Of a stretch of DNA of 64,000 nucleotides, positions 26,761 through 37,690 are shown piece by piece. The notes beneath the pieces were generated by a model that searched no databases, had not been told where the DNA came from, and saw nothing but the letters and a program-made list of their open reading frames with translations. Origin of the DNA: Gonapodya sp. JEL0774 (Eukaryota > Monoblepharomycota > Monoblepharidomycetes > Monoblepharidales > Gonapodyaceae). Positions within the stretch are counted from its first letter, which is position 1. The number at the start of each line of letters is the position of its first letter. Both the position numbers and the translations under genes were made by a program. The stretch covers positions 62,001-126,000 of the forward strand of contig JADIIX010000047.1 of NCBI GenBank assembly GCA_027604505.1, read 5' to 3'.

Positions 26761-27068
26761 ACACACACGAACATTGCCGATATTGCATGGGATCGAGAAA
26801 TTTGCGTTTGTGTCCGTGACATGAGCAATTGTTGGATGTTGAACAATTCTATTAGAGAGACCACCCTCATCAACGTAAAAGCCACAGCATTCATTTGACA
26901 GTTGAGAGAAAAATATAGCTTTAGTTTGTAAGGGTGATATGCAGGGCAAAACTAAGCAGAGGCCATTGTTTTCGTTGTTCTCTTCTACTCCTCCAGATAA
27001 GTAGTACATGGTACGAATAGCCCATTCCGAAGTCTATACATCCACAATCCAGCGTTCTCTCCCCGTAG
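26761..27068. other. Convergent 3' intergenic region, SGT1 / mitochondrial carrier
   Basis: These 308 bases separate two convergent stop codons. No gene was recognised; they presumably contain both 3' UTRs. Confidence 0.4.
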
Positions 27069-29009
27069 TTAGTAGCCCCTCTTCGCCATAATATCTTGGA
27101 AGTCTTGTGAATTTGAATGAACAACAAGTGAGATCAAGCCATTCCTCACCATGCTACGTCATACTCACATTTCCACAAAACAGAAAACATCAGACCCTGC
27201 ATACCGTTGGCAACAATACGAGTGCTCAAACCACGACCAAACAGCCCAACCCATCCGTCCTTGGCAACGACATCACGGACAGCAGCCGAGTAGGAAATCT
27301 GCAAATGACATCGGCAACCCCAATAGAATTGAAATTTTGCTCGACCGCAAAACTGACTGACGCTAAGTGGTTGCGGGTACTCGCCTTTTCGGGGTTTGCT
27401 TGCTTGTAGGTCTTGACGACACGGATAGAGTTGGAGATGGTGTCCGAGGCGACGGAGGCCACGAAACCGATACCAGCGTTACGGGCCAGACGCTTTGGAG
27501 TGGAGTCCTTGTATCTGGGGGAGAAAGCTATGGTGTGAAGGGTGCGGGAAATACACGAGAAAACGCGTGCGGCTTACTTGGGCAGAGTGGCGTCGAGGTA
27601 GTTGAAGGTGAAGCTGGAGCGAGAGGCGGGGAGACGATGGTGAGATACAACTCCATGCAGATTTGAAGATCGGCCAAAGTGCGATGCTCACACTACACCA
27701 AACGTCATAATCCGCATCCCAAAGTGGTGATCGCAATTTTCTAATCAGCTCCAGTGCCACACTGAAAACGATAGCTCTCCCCACTCACACCACGGGTAGT
27801 GCCCAACAAACGTAGCGGCACTTGCCGCAATAGCACCGTACCACAAAACCTGCGGCCCGTTGGTGGCGATTTTCGTTCGGAGCACCTTGAGACCGTCGGC
27901 ACCGACCACCTGCATAGTGGTCTTGACCGTGTCGACCGGTAAAAGAAGAATACGGAAGCTGGCGGCAAAGGCTGAGGCGAAAACAGTCTTCAAGGCCACG
28001 GGCCAGTTTTTGGCGGTTTCGTTAGACTCGAGGAAAGCGAGGGCACCGGCGTTAGCGGCTTTGAACGGCAAAAGTCGGGACGGATGACAAGGAACACAGA
28101 TAATTGGAAGTCAGGAGAAAAGGGGCGAAGGGAGTTCAGAGTCTCCATTACGTGATGCAAACCTGGGGGAGCTCACCAGTGTCACCAAATCGAGAAACAG
28201 GTCCTTGGATCAAAGCAGGGAGGTAACCACGGTAGAAGCGCAGGAATCCTCCTGAGGATTGCCCGGATCAATTGAATTGACTTTCCACAACGCGAAATTT
28301 GTTGGTAGCTGGTGATCACTGACCTTCCTTGTAGAGAGTCGTCAAGGCTGTCATCATAGAGGTGCCGTGTCTGTTGTTTTCATTATGCAATGTCCCCACA
28401 AAATAAACGACCTCAGAGGGTTTGCATAACTTGATAGTTGCGGAGGATACCCACCGGTATTGCCAGTTCATGGTCTACAGCCATCCATTTCATTGGAACT
28501 TTGACAAGTCAGTCCATCATTTCGGAACTGCCACCCATCCCCCGATTGAGCATGAGAGCACCAACGCACCGTTCGCATCCACTGCAAGAGGCAATGAAAT
28601 AAAAGACTCCACGTTAGATCGATCTCTCACTATCTTTTGAGTGTCTGTACGCGAAAACGGAACACATCTCACCATCAATGTCGTAACCTGGACGTTTCAA
28701 AGGTATGCGGGGCAGTTCCAGTTTGAGTAGGTATAAACAAGAAAGGTATCAGGCGCCGTTCAAAGTGATTACGAAATGGGGGATCAACGTTCCGGTGGGG
28801 CCCGAACCACAACCGAGTCTCTGTGTGTTCTTTTCGCTCATCAAAGGGCTTTTATCCCATCATAGATAATCGCTTGTTGTTGTTTGACCCACCTGGATGG
28901 CCATTGCCGACGCTCCAGCCACACCTCCACCCATTGCTCTCTTCAGCGCCTTCTGAACATCGAACTGGGGTTTGGGCTTTTCAACCACAGATGTAGTACT
29001 CGCACTCAT
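27069..29009 (-). CDS. Divergent mitochondrial carrier-family (SLC25) protein
   Basis: The start at 29009 gives MSASTTSVVEKPKPQFDVQ followed by KALKRAMGGGVAGASAMAIQV, a carrier first helix (G-x-x-x-G rich). Exons around 28.49-28.14 kb supply a TTMNWQYR-like loop, FLRFYRGYLPALIQGPVSRFGDT, then NAGALAFLESNETAKNWPVA and LKTVFASAFAASFRILLLPVDTVKTTMQV. The last contains the carrier signature P-x-D-x-x-K. Next are ATFVGHYPW and a third repeat (ASVASDTISNSIRVVKTYKQANPEK, GLFGRGLSTRIVANGMQGLMFSVLW). The last junction (donor near 27180, acceptor near 27103) yields KYFQDIMAKRGY and a stop at 27069. The first and third repeats have weak signatures; the family is conserved in eukaryotes, but its substrate is not known to me. 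Localisation to the inner mitochondrial membrane is inferred. Confidence 0.8.
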
Positions 29010-29698
29010 ATTAAAAACGAGGGGATTGAGTGCTTGGGTGATAAAGAGGTTGGGAGCGAGCGATGCGGAAAGAGGTGGAGGTGATAATGATTCCGAGATT
29101 ATGTCGAACAATCGATTGCGCACACGATGAGCACCGGAGCTCCCTAGAAAAGAGTGCAGCAAAAAACTACCTTCAATCAAGAAGGAACTGTGGAGAAATC
29201 GAGAGGAAAAGGGGGAATTCGTTTGTTCCGGAGTTGGGCCGCATGATCCCGGCCAGTGCATCCTCAAAGGACATCGAATCACGTGAATACATCACATCAA
29301 ACAAAATTTAGCAACATTTCAGGCTAAGAGGTTCTGAAGATGCTCGGAATTAGATTTCCCCTGCAGTGATGGCCCTGAATTCGCTGAATGATTGTGAGTG
29401 GAGCCAGAACCGGGGTTGCCACAGCACTTCCGACATGATGCCAGAACGGCCGGCACGTCCCGGAACGCACACCCTGCCACCTTTGGTGCATTAAACACGT
29501 CAGATAGTACTACGAGAAAAGAGAAGAGGATTTATTGTGGAATGAGAAGGAAAGAAGTTCTGGGAAAGGGGAAGAGGAAAGAAGAGGAGGGTTTCCCTGA
29601 AGTCTTCGAGAGATGACTTTAATATGTGCACAATTATACAATCCACAGTCCTGCAAAATGTACAGTAAACACGAAAAAACGGGGCCTGTTGCCCACGG
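29010..29698. other. Intergenic region between PPIL1 and the SLC25 carrier
   Basis: These 689 bases lie upstream of the carrier and downstream of PPIL1, both on the minus strand. No protein-like frame or RNA gene was recognised. The carrier promoter and the PPIL1 3' UTR belong here. Confidence 0.4.
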
Positions 29699-31022
29699 TC
29701 AAACATCCACCGCCTTTGCCCTTACAATGATTACATCGGTCTTTGGTCGGTCAGTAGAGTCGACGGGGACAAGGCTAATGATGGGGACGACCAGTAGAAC
29801 GGCGGAAGGAGGATCCACAGAGGGCTCGATCAGCACCACCGAAAGTTGGAGTTTAGAGGGAATATGACGTACCCGATTTTGTTGAGGGTTTTAATTCCCG
29901 AGAAGAGACGACCAAAGATGGTATGTTTGCCTGTGCAATGTTAGAGATGTGCGAAGGCGATCAAGAAAGTTATTACATCAGCCGAGACCATTTGAATGAG
30001 TTCGCAGAACCGTGAGATTCCACACCGTCAAGCCAAGGAGTAGGAGCGAGCGTCATGAAAAACTGAGATCCGTTTGTGTTGGGGCCGCTGTTGGCCATTG
30101 AAAGGATACCGGCACCCGTCTGGGGTCAATGGGATTTATTCGAGATGGTGACATGGCCAAGTGAGCAGGAAACAGCGATGCGAATGGACTGGAAATGGAA
30201 ATTTACATACATGCTTGAGTTCCTTCGTCAGTTCATCCGCGAATGCCTCGCTAGATTCCAGTAGGGGTGGGTGTGTCATGTTTTTTGGACAAGAGGGAGG
30301 GCAAATTGAGACAAGACGCGTGGAGTAAGAAAAGAATGGAGGAACTACTGCAAGGACACTAACCCGTAGATAGATGTTCCACCCTTTCCGGTGCCGGAAG
30401 GGTCACCCCCTGACAGAAGCAAGATGGGATTAGGACGTGGAAACGAGCGGAGAGACCAAATGCCCTAGAATGAGCCAGGGTCACTGAAGTAGGGCACCGC
30501 TGCGTACCTGCTTACCTTGCACCATGAAGTTCGTGATAACTCGGTGAAACTTTGTACCATCGTAGTAGCCCCGTTTCGCCTGAGGAGTGAGACGCACGGA
30601 AGTCCAGGTGTCATAGTCAGGGTGACGTGTTGTGCAAGAGAGGAAACGAGGACTGCAGGGATAAACGCACGAGCTCAAAGAAGTTTTTGCAGGTTTTTGG
30701 AGCATGTTGCCAGTACTTTGCGATGAGAATGGATGGAACAAGACGATGTGATTGAAACGCGCAGGAGACACCGGAGATGGAGAGGTGAATAAGAAGCGAA
30801 CGAGATCGCATTCTCCAAATACAGCACCCACTAGTTCACATCCTATACTTCCCTATGTCCATGAGAGTCGGTTGGGGTGGGAAAGGGAGTAACGGCATTG
30901 GATGAATGTGATATTCGGAAAATAGGGGGCGATTGGAGCCCTGAAAGCCGTGATTGCAAAGAAACTGAGCGTACCGCCGATGTCTCGAGAATGACGTAGG
31001 GTTGGGAGGGTAAGTTTGCCAT
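29699..31022 (-). CDS. PPIL1: Cyclophilin-type peptidyl-prolyl isomerase, PPIL1 type
   Basis: PPIL1 is a spliceosome-associated cyclophilin catalysing cis-trans proline isomerisation. The start at 31022 reads [16 protein letters not shown], then by splicing to [17 protein letters not shown]. Next comes [20 protein letters not shown], with the catalytic Arg and the substrate-pocket Phe and Met in FHR and [15 protein letters not shown]-like sequence follows in the exon near 30.4 kb, then [20 protein letters not shown] and [11 protein letters not shown]. Across an intron comes [20 protein letters not shown], with the usual Trp that binds cyclosporin. The C-terminus is [21 protein letters not shown]. 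The size is close to the 160-166 residues usual for PPIL1, with no extra domain. At least five introns interrupt this short gene. Not every exon end was fixed. Confidence 0.88.
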
Positions 31023-31316
31023 GAGAGAGTTTGAGTTTGATTGTGGTTTGTCCAGCATACACAGGTCACTACTATACAACAAGCGTGACACCACTGGCTA
31101 CAACCACAAGTGAACAACCTTGATCAATCGCAGATATACACCTTTCTTCCCCAAGCAAAACCGACATTTGAGTGGAAGATCACATTTGAAGACTTCTAGG
31201 GTGACCGAATCGCCACTGGAGCTTCAAATCTTTCCGCAAATCGGGATATTGTTCGGGTCCAGCCGGCGTTCAATTCTCTTACTTGGATACAAGTGCACCG
31301 GACACAGGACAAGACG
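31023..31316. promoter_or_regulatory. Shared divergent promoter PPIL1 / CEP70
   Basis: These 294 bases separate the start codons of two divergent genes. The CEP70 frame is open upstream to an in-frame Met at 31293. No specific motif was recognised. Confidence 0.4.
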
Positions 31317-32410
31317 ATGGACGCCGCTGAGCGAGAGACTGTTTTCAGGAGCTATCTGGCTCAGGGCAAGGGGGGTGGAACTACAGACGGCAAGGAGGGA
31401 TCGGGATCCGCAACCGGATCTGCGGCGTCACTACAGCGGGATTCACCGTCGCCGTCTGTTCTGCCCGCACTGCCATCGCTGCAGCCTCTCCAATCGCAAC
31501 GCGGGTCTTCATCCGCAGTCTCCGCGCCGCCCCCACCGCTCCCTCCACAACCACCTCCTCCCACCATCGCTGTGCAGGCACCAACTCCTTCCTCTGCGGC
31601 AGCACCTTCTCCGCCTTCTCTTGCCCCTTCTCTCTCCTCCTTGTCTGCTAACTCTCCCTCTCCTGCTCACAATGATTCTTTCGCTCCGACCGCAAGCCGA
31701 ACGAAACTCTATCGCTCTTACCTGGACACTCCGACCGGCCCTCTGTCCGCTATGAGCAACTCCGCTTCATCAAAATCTGCTTCGCGCACGCACTCAGCCT
31801 CTGCATCAGCTGCGAATCTACCCCCCGCTATAACCCCAGCAAGGGCACCTGCGTCCAACTCTGTGCGTTCCTCCAATCCCTCGTTACCACCTAATTCCTT
31901 CACACAAGCTGCGGGCACTGTATCTACAGGAACTCTATCCTCTTCCAATGTCGCTATTGCCCAACCTTCCTCCTCTTCCTCTGGACTCTCAGGCCTTTCG
32001 TCCTCTACATCACCAGCGTGGAACACAGTTTCCCGCGAACGCCTCTACAAGGGCTACGCAGAAAGTTCTGCCCAATCCGGGGAAAGCGGTGGTCGCAGTG
32101 GAAGTATATATGCTCTCGCACCGAGTGAAGATCGAGCGAGAAAAGCGAACGGGGAGGACAATCCAGATCCTTCAACGGCTTCCAAACCCGCTCCCACCTC
32201 AACCCGCCCCTCCAACTCTGCTCCCCCTGCTCCCCCTTCTTTACCTTCTTCCTCGACATCTGCTCCACCTGCACGTTCTTCCTCTTCCTCCGTCCCCAAT
32301 CTTGCATCATCGTCCTCCTCGAAGGCACCAATTTCTTCTTCCACCACCCCAGCTTCTTGGAATGCCTCATCGCGTGTTCGTCTCTACAAAGACTACGCTG
32401 ATGGGTCCGG
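31317..32410 (+). repeat. Four-copy protein motif R-x-x-(L/V)-(Y/F)-(R/K)-x-Y-(L/A)-(D/E/A) in CEP70
   Basis: With Met at 31317 as residue 1, copies begin at R6 (RETVFRSYLA), R128 (RTKLYRSYLD), R240 (RERLYKGYAE) and R353 (RVRLYKDYAD). Spacings are 122, 112 and 113 residues. Copies 2-4 are preceded by Ser, and copies 3 and 4 also by an A-W-N or A-S-W-N segment. Linkers are low-complexity Ser/Pro/Ala. The motif is far more conserved than its linkers, which suggests a bound partner. Confidence 0.8.
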
Positions 32411-35317
32411 GACTGCTGTTGGCAACTCCGGTTCTCAGTCCCACCGGTCCGCCGATCGGCCACCTCCTCCCGCCACACCGACACCCTCTATCCCGCCTCC
32501 GCATCCTACCTCTATCCCATCTACACCTGCGAATGCCAGTGGAAACTTCAATGATACCATGCTCACGCCGGACATGTCTCCACCAGCCGGATACTCACCA
32601 CCGGTCACAGCAAGTGCAAGGTCGGAGGGCACATCGACAACAGCGACAGGAGTTGGGGGACAGAGTACGTGATAAATCCTCTACCACGTCTTGAATTCGT
32701 TTTCTCATACCGTGCTCGAAACACTCCACCTCTGTCGCAGCACCTACCGACCTTTCTCTGTATGTCCGATTTCTCCTCTCCGGCACGGGGGCAGAACATC
32801 AAGTCGATTACGCCGCTCTCCGCAGGGAGCTGGACAATGACGCGAGTTCTCGAGGCGGGGGGAGTGTGGCAGGTAGTATCATAGGGGAGGACACACCCAC
32901 ACCAACACCGTCGCAGACCTTTACACCAAAGTTTGAAGGAGGAGAGAGGTGGGGTGTTGACGCCTCGCCAACACCTGCACCTGTTCCCAATCGTACTCGC
33001 ACTACAACCACCACAACCGTGACAGCAGGGACAACTGGAACCACGATAACTCCCCAAGTCACTTCGATGGCCGCCACTACCACCCCGGGGTCGGCCCGGT
33101 CCGAAAAGTCCGATAGACTTGGTGGACCGATGACGGAAGAAGAGGTAGAAAGGGCTCTGGACAGCTGGAGGGAGAGGGAGAGAAGAAGGAGGCAGGAGGC
33201 TGAACAGTGGGAGATTGATGCTTCAGAAGGTGGGAGAAACACGGAGAGGGGGAGGGAGAGAGGGAGGGAGAGAAGGAGGGAGAAGGAGACCGTGACACGC
33301 CATTCACGGGTTTCCACTGCTAGTGTGCATGCGGCAGCCTCTCTCGTGCCCGGCACGGGACCTAGTACGCGCTTGTCACTTTCCCGATCACGGTCCCGAT
33401 CACGAACCTTGTCTAGATCTCGATCGCGTTCGCGCTACTCGGATGGGGAGAGAGAGGAGACAGTGACGGGGAAACCACGCTCCACGTCAGCGCACATGTC
33501 GGTGTCAACGCCTCACACAAAGGCAGTTGACTTTCCGAATTCAACGTCTCGTTCTCGGTCCAGACATTCGGAAGCACTTTCAGATGACCGGACGCCCCGA
33601 GCGATGTCAAAGACTCCCCCACCTCTGCCTTCAGCCACTGCAGCTGTGCACGTACCCTTGCCGGCAACTTTGGACACATCGACCGCTTCTTCCACCCTTC
33701 TCGCCCGTGTCGCAGCTGCAGACGCCCGAGCCGTCGCAGCAGAGCGTGCTGCAGCTAGCCTCAGGCTAGATCTGGCGGAGGCGCGGGAGCGACTTAGGCG
33801 GCGGGATAGGGACGCCGAGCAGGCGTGGCGGGAGGTTGGGGAACCAGCTGCGAGGAGAGCCAGGGTGCGCGGTGGAGATGGAGACAAAGACAAAGGGGGG
33901 ATGAAAGTTGAGGCCGCCGAAAGGGTTGCAAGGGAGGTGGCCAAGGGATATGAAGGACGGGTTGCGATTTTAGCAGAGCGAGTAAGATTGTTGGAGGAAG
34001 AAGTCGCCGCAGGGAAGAGAAAGCTTGCGGAGGCAGAGCGAAGGGCATACATGGGAGCCGCGGAGGCAGCGAGAAGTGAGGTACACGAGCTGAGGCGAAG
34101 GGCGGAAGAGGCCGAAGACAGAGGAAGGAGAGCAGAGGCTAAAGTTGCGAGATTGCAGGGTGAGGTGGAGGCGGAGAGGGAGGAAAAAGAAGTGCTGCAA
34201 CTGAGGATGTTGGAGAAGAAAGTGGGCAAGGTGGAGGAGTCGGGTGAGTTTTGCCAGGGCCCAGGAGACGTCAAATTGGTCACCGGCATTTCAAACTTAA
34301 TCTCATATCCACCGTCTCTCAGTGCCACCCCCTCCCAACTTGACAACCCGCGACCTCATTCGCCGGGATAAGCTGGCCGCACAGGCGAGCAATCTCCCAC
34401 CTTCACTCACGTCGCTCAGTGCTGACGCTGCTCGTGCTCTCCTCGGCCAAGTCACCAACCTTCTCGGCGTCCCCGATGTTGATTCGCTGATACCCGGCGT
34501 CCGTGACGTTGCAAAGGTAATCAAGGCGTTGCCGGATGTGCAGAGGTTTGTTCGTGAGGTGGATGAGGTTGTGTGGGGACAGTTTGAGGACGAGAATGGG
34601 GAGAAAAACGTGCACAAGCTCGTAGAGACGGCGAAAAGGCTTCGTGAGTGGAGAGAGGATGTGAAAAGAGCAAAAAAGCTCGAGGTGAGTTGACCCGATT
34701 GGTGTACTATTCCACCCAGCACTTTCGAGATGTTAATTATGGAACGCTTCCCACCGTCCACCTTCACGCCTCAGACATTCCGTCGACGTGTGTATCGTCA
34801 TCTGGGGATGGAGCCACGGGAAGCTGAATCAGCCGTCCTGGATCAAATCGCTCATTCACTTCATGATGCTCCTAAGCCGGGGGATACTGCCTCAGACCGC
34901 CTCGTCGCCCGCTTTCAATCTCTCTTTGATGTCGCGTCGATCGATGGGGTGCAGTCCGCGATGGATAGACTCTATACCCAAACGTCTGTTGCGGATAATG
35001 CCCTAAGAAGATTGAAGAGAGCAATTGGCAAGGATACAGGAAGCATCACCGCGGTCGTGGATGAAGCTTGCCGCATTGTGGATATGTGGAAGGATATGGA
35101 GGAGGAGCTTGAAAGTGCAGGAAGTGTCGAGGAGCTCCGACATGGGAGGGGCACTGGGTACCAAGCTGAACGACGTGCGCGGAGGGTTGATCGGGGGGAG
35201 GACGAAAATCGCTTCGATGGCAAGCATGCGGAGGAGGATCCTGGCATGAGCGAAAGAGAGGGGGACGAGGCGTTCAGAGAGCTTGGCAAGCTCTTGGGAA
35301 GGGGGAATCGGACATAA
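31317..35317 (+). CDS. CEP70: CEP70-like centrosomal/basal-body protein with an N-terminal four-copy motif
   Basis: CEP70 is a centrosome/basal-body protein that binds gamma-tubulin and is found mainly in organisms with centrioles. Exons are 31317-32664, 32741-34243, 34323-34684 and about 34730-35317. Residues 1-450 are Ser/Pro/Ala-rich and contain four spaced copies of R-x-x-(L/V)-(Y/F)-(R/K)-x-Y. Next come an Arg/Ser region (SRSRSRSR) and a long coiled coil (about 33.70-34.23 kb; AEARERLRRRDRDAEQAWRE, AILAERVRLLEEEVAAGKRK). The C-terminal domain matches human CEP70: DAARALLGQVTNLL...VRDVAKVIKAL, and above all RFQSLFDVASIDGVQSAMDR LYTQ against human [23 protein letters not shown], then NALRRLKRAI. 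The extreme C-terminal human block (EEHEEFFPAFQAF) is not seen. The domain match is good but rests on remembered sequence. The start could be Met 31293. Confidence 0.75.
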
Positions 35318-35534
35318 GCCGAATAGGTGTTGGGAGAATCATGTGGTGTATTTTTGCGACACACTAGCTGTGGTTTTGAATTAATTTAAAATTGTCATCG
35401 TGGGAGCGTTCTTTGAGTGTGCTCATGTAATGGCTGTGGGCGGCAGCCGGCCCAACCCAAGCCGAAAGAGATCCCGTCGAAACATCGACGTTTACTTCCT
35501 AAATCAACTTTTATCTCTGATTCATTTGATCCAT

Positions 35535-37478
35535 ATGGGACTGGTTCCTTTGGCACACGAAGTCTCGAACCCAACGTTCACTTCTTTAACTCCCCTCGGT
35601 ATTGTCAACGACGCATTTCGGTTGGCACAATCTTATTCAAACGGAATCAATAAACGGATAATCTTCGCGAAGCGCCCTGAGGGCGCCCTTAAACTCGACA
35701 GCTTTCACCTACGGGAGGAGCCAATTGATTTGGCGACAGCAGCGGCAAACCTGAATGATGGAGAGGTTCTCCTCCGCAATTTGACACTGTCGATTGATCC
35801 TTCCCTCAGAACTCACATGCTGCATCACAAGAGTGCGGTGAGTACAATTGTTCTTCGTCGTGGAGGAAACCAACAAGAATGTGAATGTGACTCTACCCCT
35901 CAGAATTACGTACCCGATATGGAAATTGGTGATCCCGTTCGCGCTCGAAATACATCGCTGATAATAGCCTCTAAGCACCGGGACTGGATTGTTGGGGAGG
36001 TCGTATGGGCGTCCTCGGGATGGGAGTGAGCTTGCACTCCACTCCGAATGACCGCGCGTACGTCTTTCTCACATCCATACTTGATTTCAACAGAGATTAT
36101 TCTGTCATGAAGCCATTTCCATTCCAGGTTGATGTTGTTGGGCTTCGGAGACTGCCGTTTCTTGCCGATCCTCGGATCGAATGGAACTTGCACCAAGGCC
36201 TACTCGGGCTTCCAGGTATTACAGCTTGGATAGGTCTTGTTGGGATCGGCAGGATAAAAGCTGGACAAACGCTGGTTGTCAGTGGAGCTGCAGGAGCTGT
36301 GGGATCCGTGAGAAGCTTTTATCCCTTTCTCCCCGTTTTCGTCTTCTAAAGCGGAAGGACCTTTCCACAGGCAGCTTGTCAAATCGCAAAATCAAAGGGA
36401 CTTAAAGTAGTAGGCATCGTGGTACGTGGGCGAGAATCACACTTCTTACTCTCATTATCAGATGCTTGTTCTCACCAGGTCCGCATTAGGGCAGTGACGA
36501 GAAAGTCCGTTGGTGTAAGGAGATTCTCGGATGTGATGGAGTAATTGTGAGTGAAGCAAGTGAAGCATCTATGTGTGCTCTGTTCTGCTGTTGGACGAAC
36601 GAGCAAGCCTGTTCTTTCAAATAGAACTACAAGACGGAAGAATGGAACGCCGCGATAAGACGTGAAACTGCAATCAAGGGGGCTCCCGGGATTGATGTGT
36701 TTTTCGACAACGTCGGGTTGGTTGATTTTTCGCAGTTCCATGTTCAAAGCCAATTCATTCTTCCTGTTGAACCAAACCAAGTGGTACCATGCTTGATACC
36801 ATGATTCGGCATTTGAAATGGCACTCGACAGTTGTCGTAAGTGGTTCTGATGCATTATTTGTTTCTGTGGGTTCCTCATAAATGCGTTTGGCTTGGTACA
36901 GAGCTGTGGTTCCGTTAGCCAATACGATTCAATGGGTGGACCCAGTCCACCGCCAGCTACCCCCATGCGTAGCATTGGGGCTCTTGTCACGAAAAGGATT
37001 CGCATTGAGGGATTTGTGGTGTCGGATTGGATGTTCGCTGGAAACGAAGTATATGAATCATTTTGGAGGTGAGTTGGGGATGGTTTCAAAGTTGTCCAGG
37101 ATAAGCACTGAGGTTTGATGAATACTTGAACAATTGCGTATTCAGAGAAATGCCAGATCTGATCCGATCGCGCAAAATTGTCGGCAAGCACGACGTCCGA
37201 AATGGAGTAGAAAAGTGAGTGGAAGGATCCGCCACAAATATGTATTGCTCTGACTGTAGTTTCGATGGGAAGCGCGCCGAGGGCATTGGTTGACATCCTC
37301 GCTGGAGCAAACGGTGAGTTCGATAGTCTGGTTGGCAAGGAACCACCACCAGTCTCCTCATTCGTGACCATCAGTCGGCAAGATGCTTGTACAAATTGCA
37401 CCTGCTGCTGAAAGGGAAACATATACCAAGAATTATGTGGGGAAACAATACGCAACAGTGTGGGGTCCAAAGCTGTGA
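35535..37478 (+). CDS. MDR-family NADP-dependent alkenal/prostaglandin-reductase-like oxidoreductase
   Basis: This is a zinc-independent medium-chain reductase of the LTB4-12-hydroxydehydrogenase/curA/Arabidopsis AER type, reducing alpha,beta-unsaturated carbonyls with NADPH. Exon pieces join to give NKRIIFAKRPEGAL, LRNLTLSIDPSLRTHM, then GEVVWASSGWE. Next are RIEWNLHQGLLGLPGITAWI (family LGMPGLTAY-like), TLVVSGAAGAVGS (NADPH-binding GAAGAVG), AACQIAKSKGLKVVGI, GSDEKVRWCKEILGCDGVI, NYKTEEWNAAIRRE and GIDVFFDNVGG. The end is SCGSVSQYDSMGGPS, GFVVSDW and NGVENAPRALVDILAGANGK, with stop at 37478. Each intron is 50-210 nt; two acceptors (36490 and 37276) were chosen by family fit over nearer AGs. 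The start is uncertain: Met 35535 leaves a 35-residue leader before NKRIIFAKR. Confidence 0.85.
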
Positions 37479-37690
37479 TTTGCAAAGAAATGTAATACCA
37501 GGAATTACATTTCCTCTATCATATTTTGCTTGTCTTTTCAAGGCCCACACCGTCTTTCCGATCTATTTTGTTTCGTTTGTTATTGATTTATTAAATATTT
37601 TTTTCGGGTNNNNNNNNNNNNNNNNNNNNNNNNNNNNNNNNNNNNNNNNNNNNNNNNNAGAAAGAGGGAAGTGGGGAGCATAGTGTTCCA
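37479..37690. other. Convergent intergenic region with assembly gap
   Basis: These 212 bases lie between convergent stop codons, MDR reductase (+) and oligopeptidase B (-), and include a run of 49 Ns. The AT-rich flank before the gap holds no recognised gene. Confidence 0.5.
37610..37658. other. Assembly gap (49 N)
   Basis: A run of undetermined bases. The size may be an estimate from scaffolding. The oligopeptidase B stop lies just to its right, so its true C-terminus could extend into the gap if the last GT (near 37741) is used as a donor. Confidence 0.98.

Noticed and set aside
31120-31755. 211-codon plus-strand frame overlapping CEP70
   Set aside because: It is the shadow of the Ser/Pro-rich CEP70 reading frame; Leu/Pro/Arg-rich with no homology and no conserved pattern.
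33077-33356. Minus-strand Ser/Pro-rich frames over CEP70
   Set aside because: Complement of the Arg/Ser/Glu-rich region of CEP70; low complexity in all frames.
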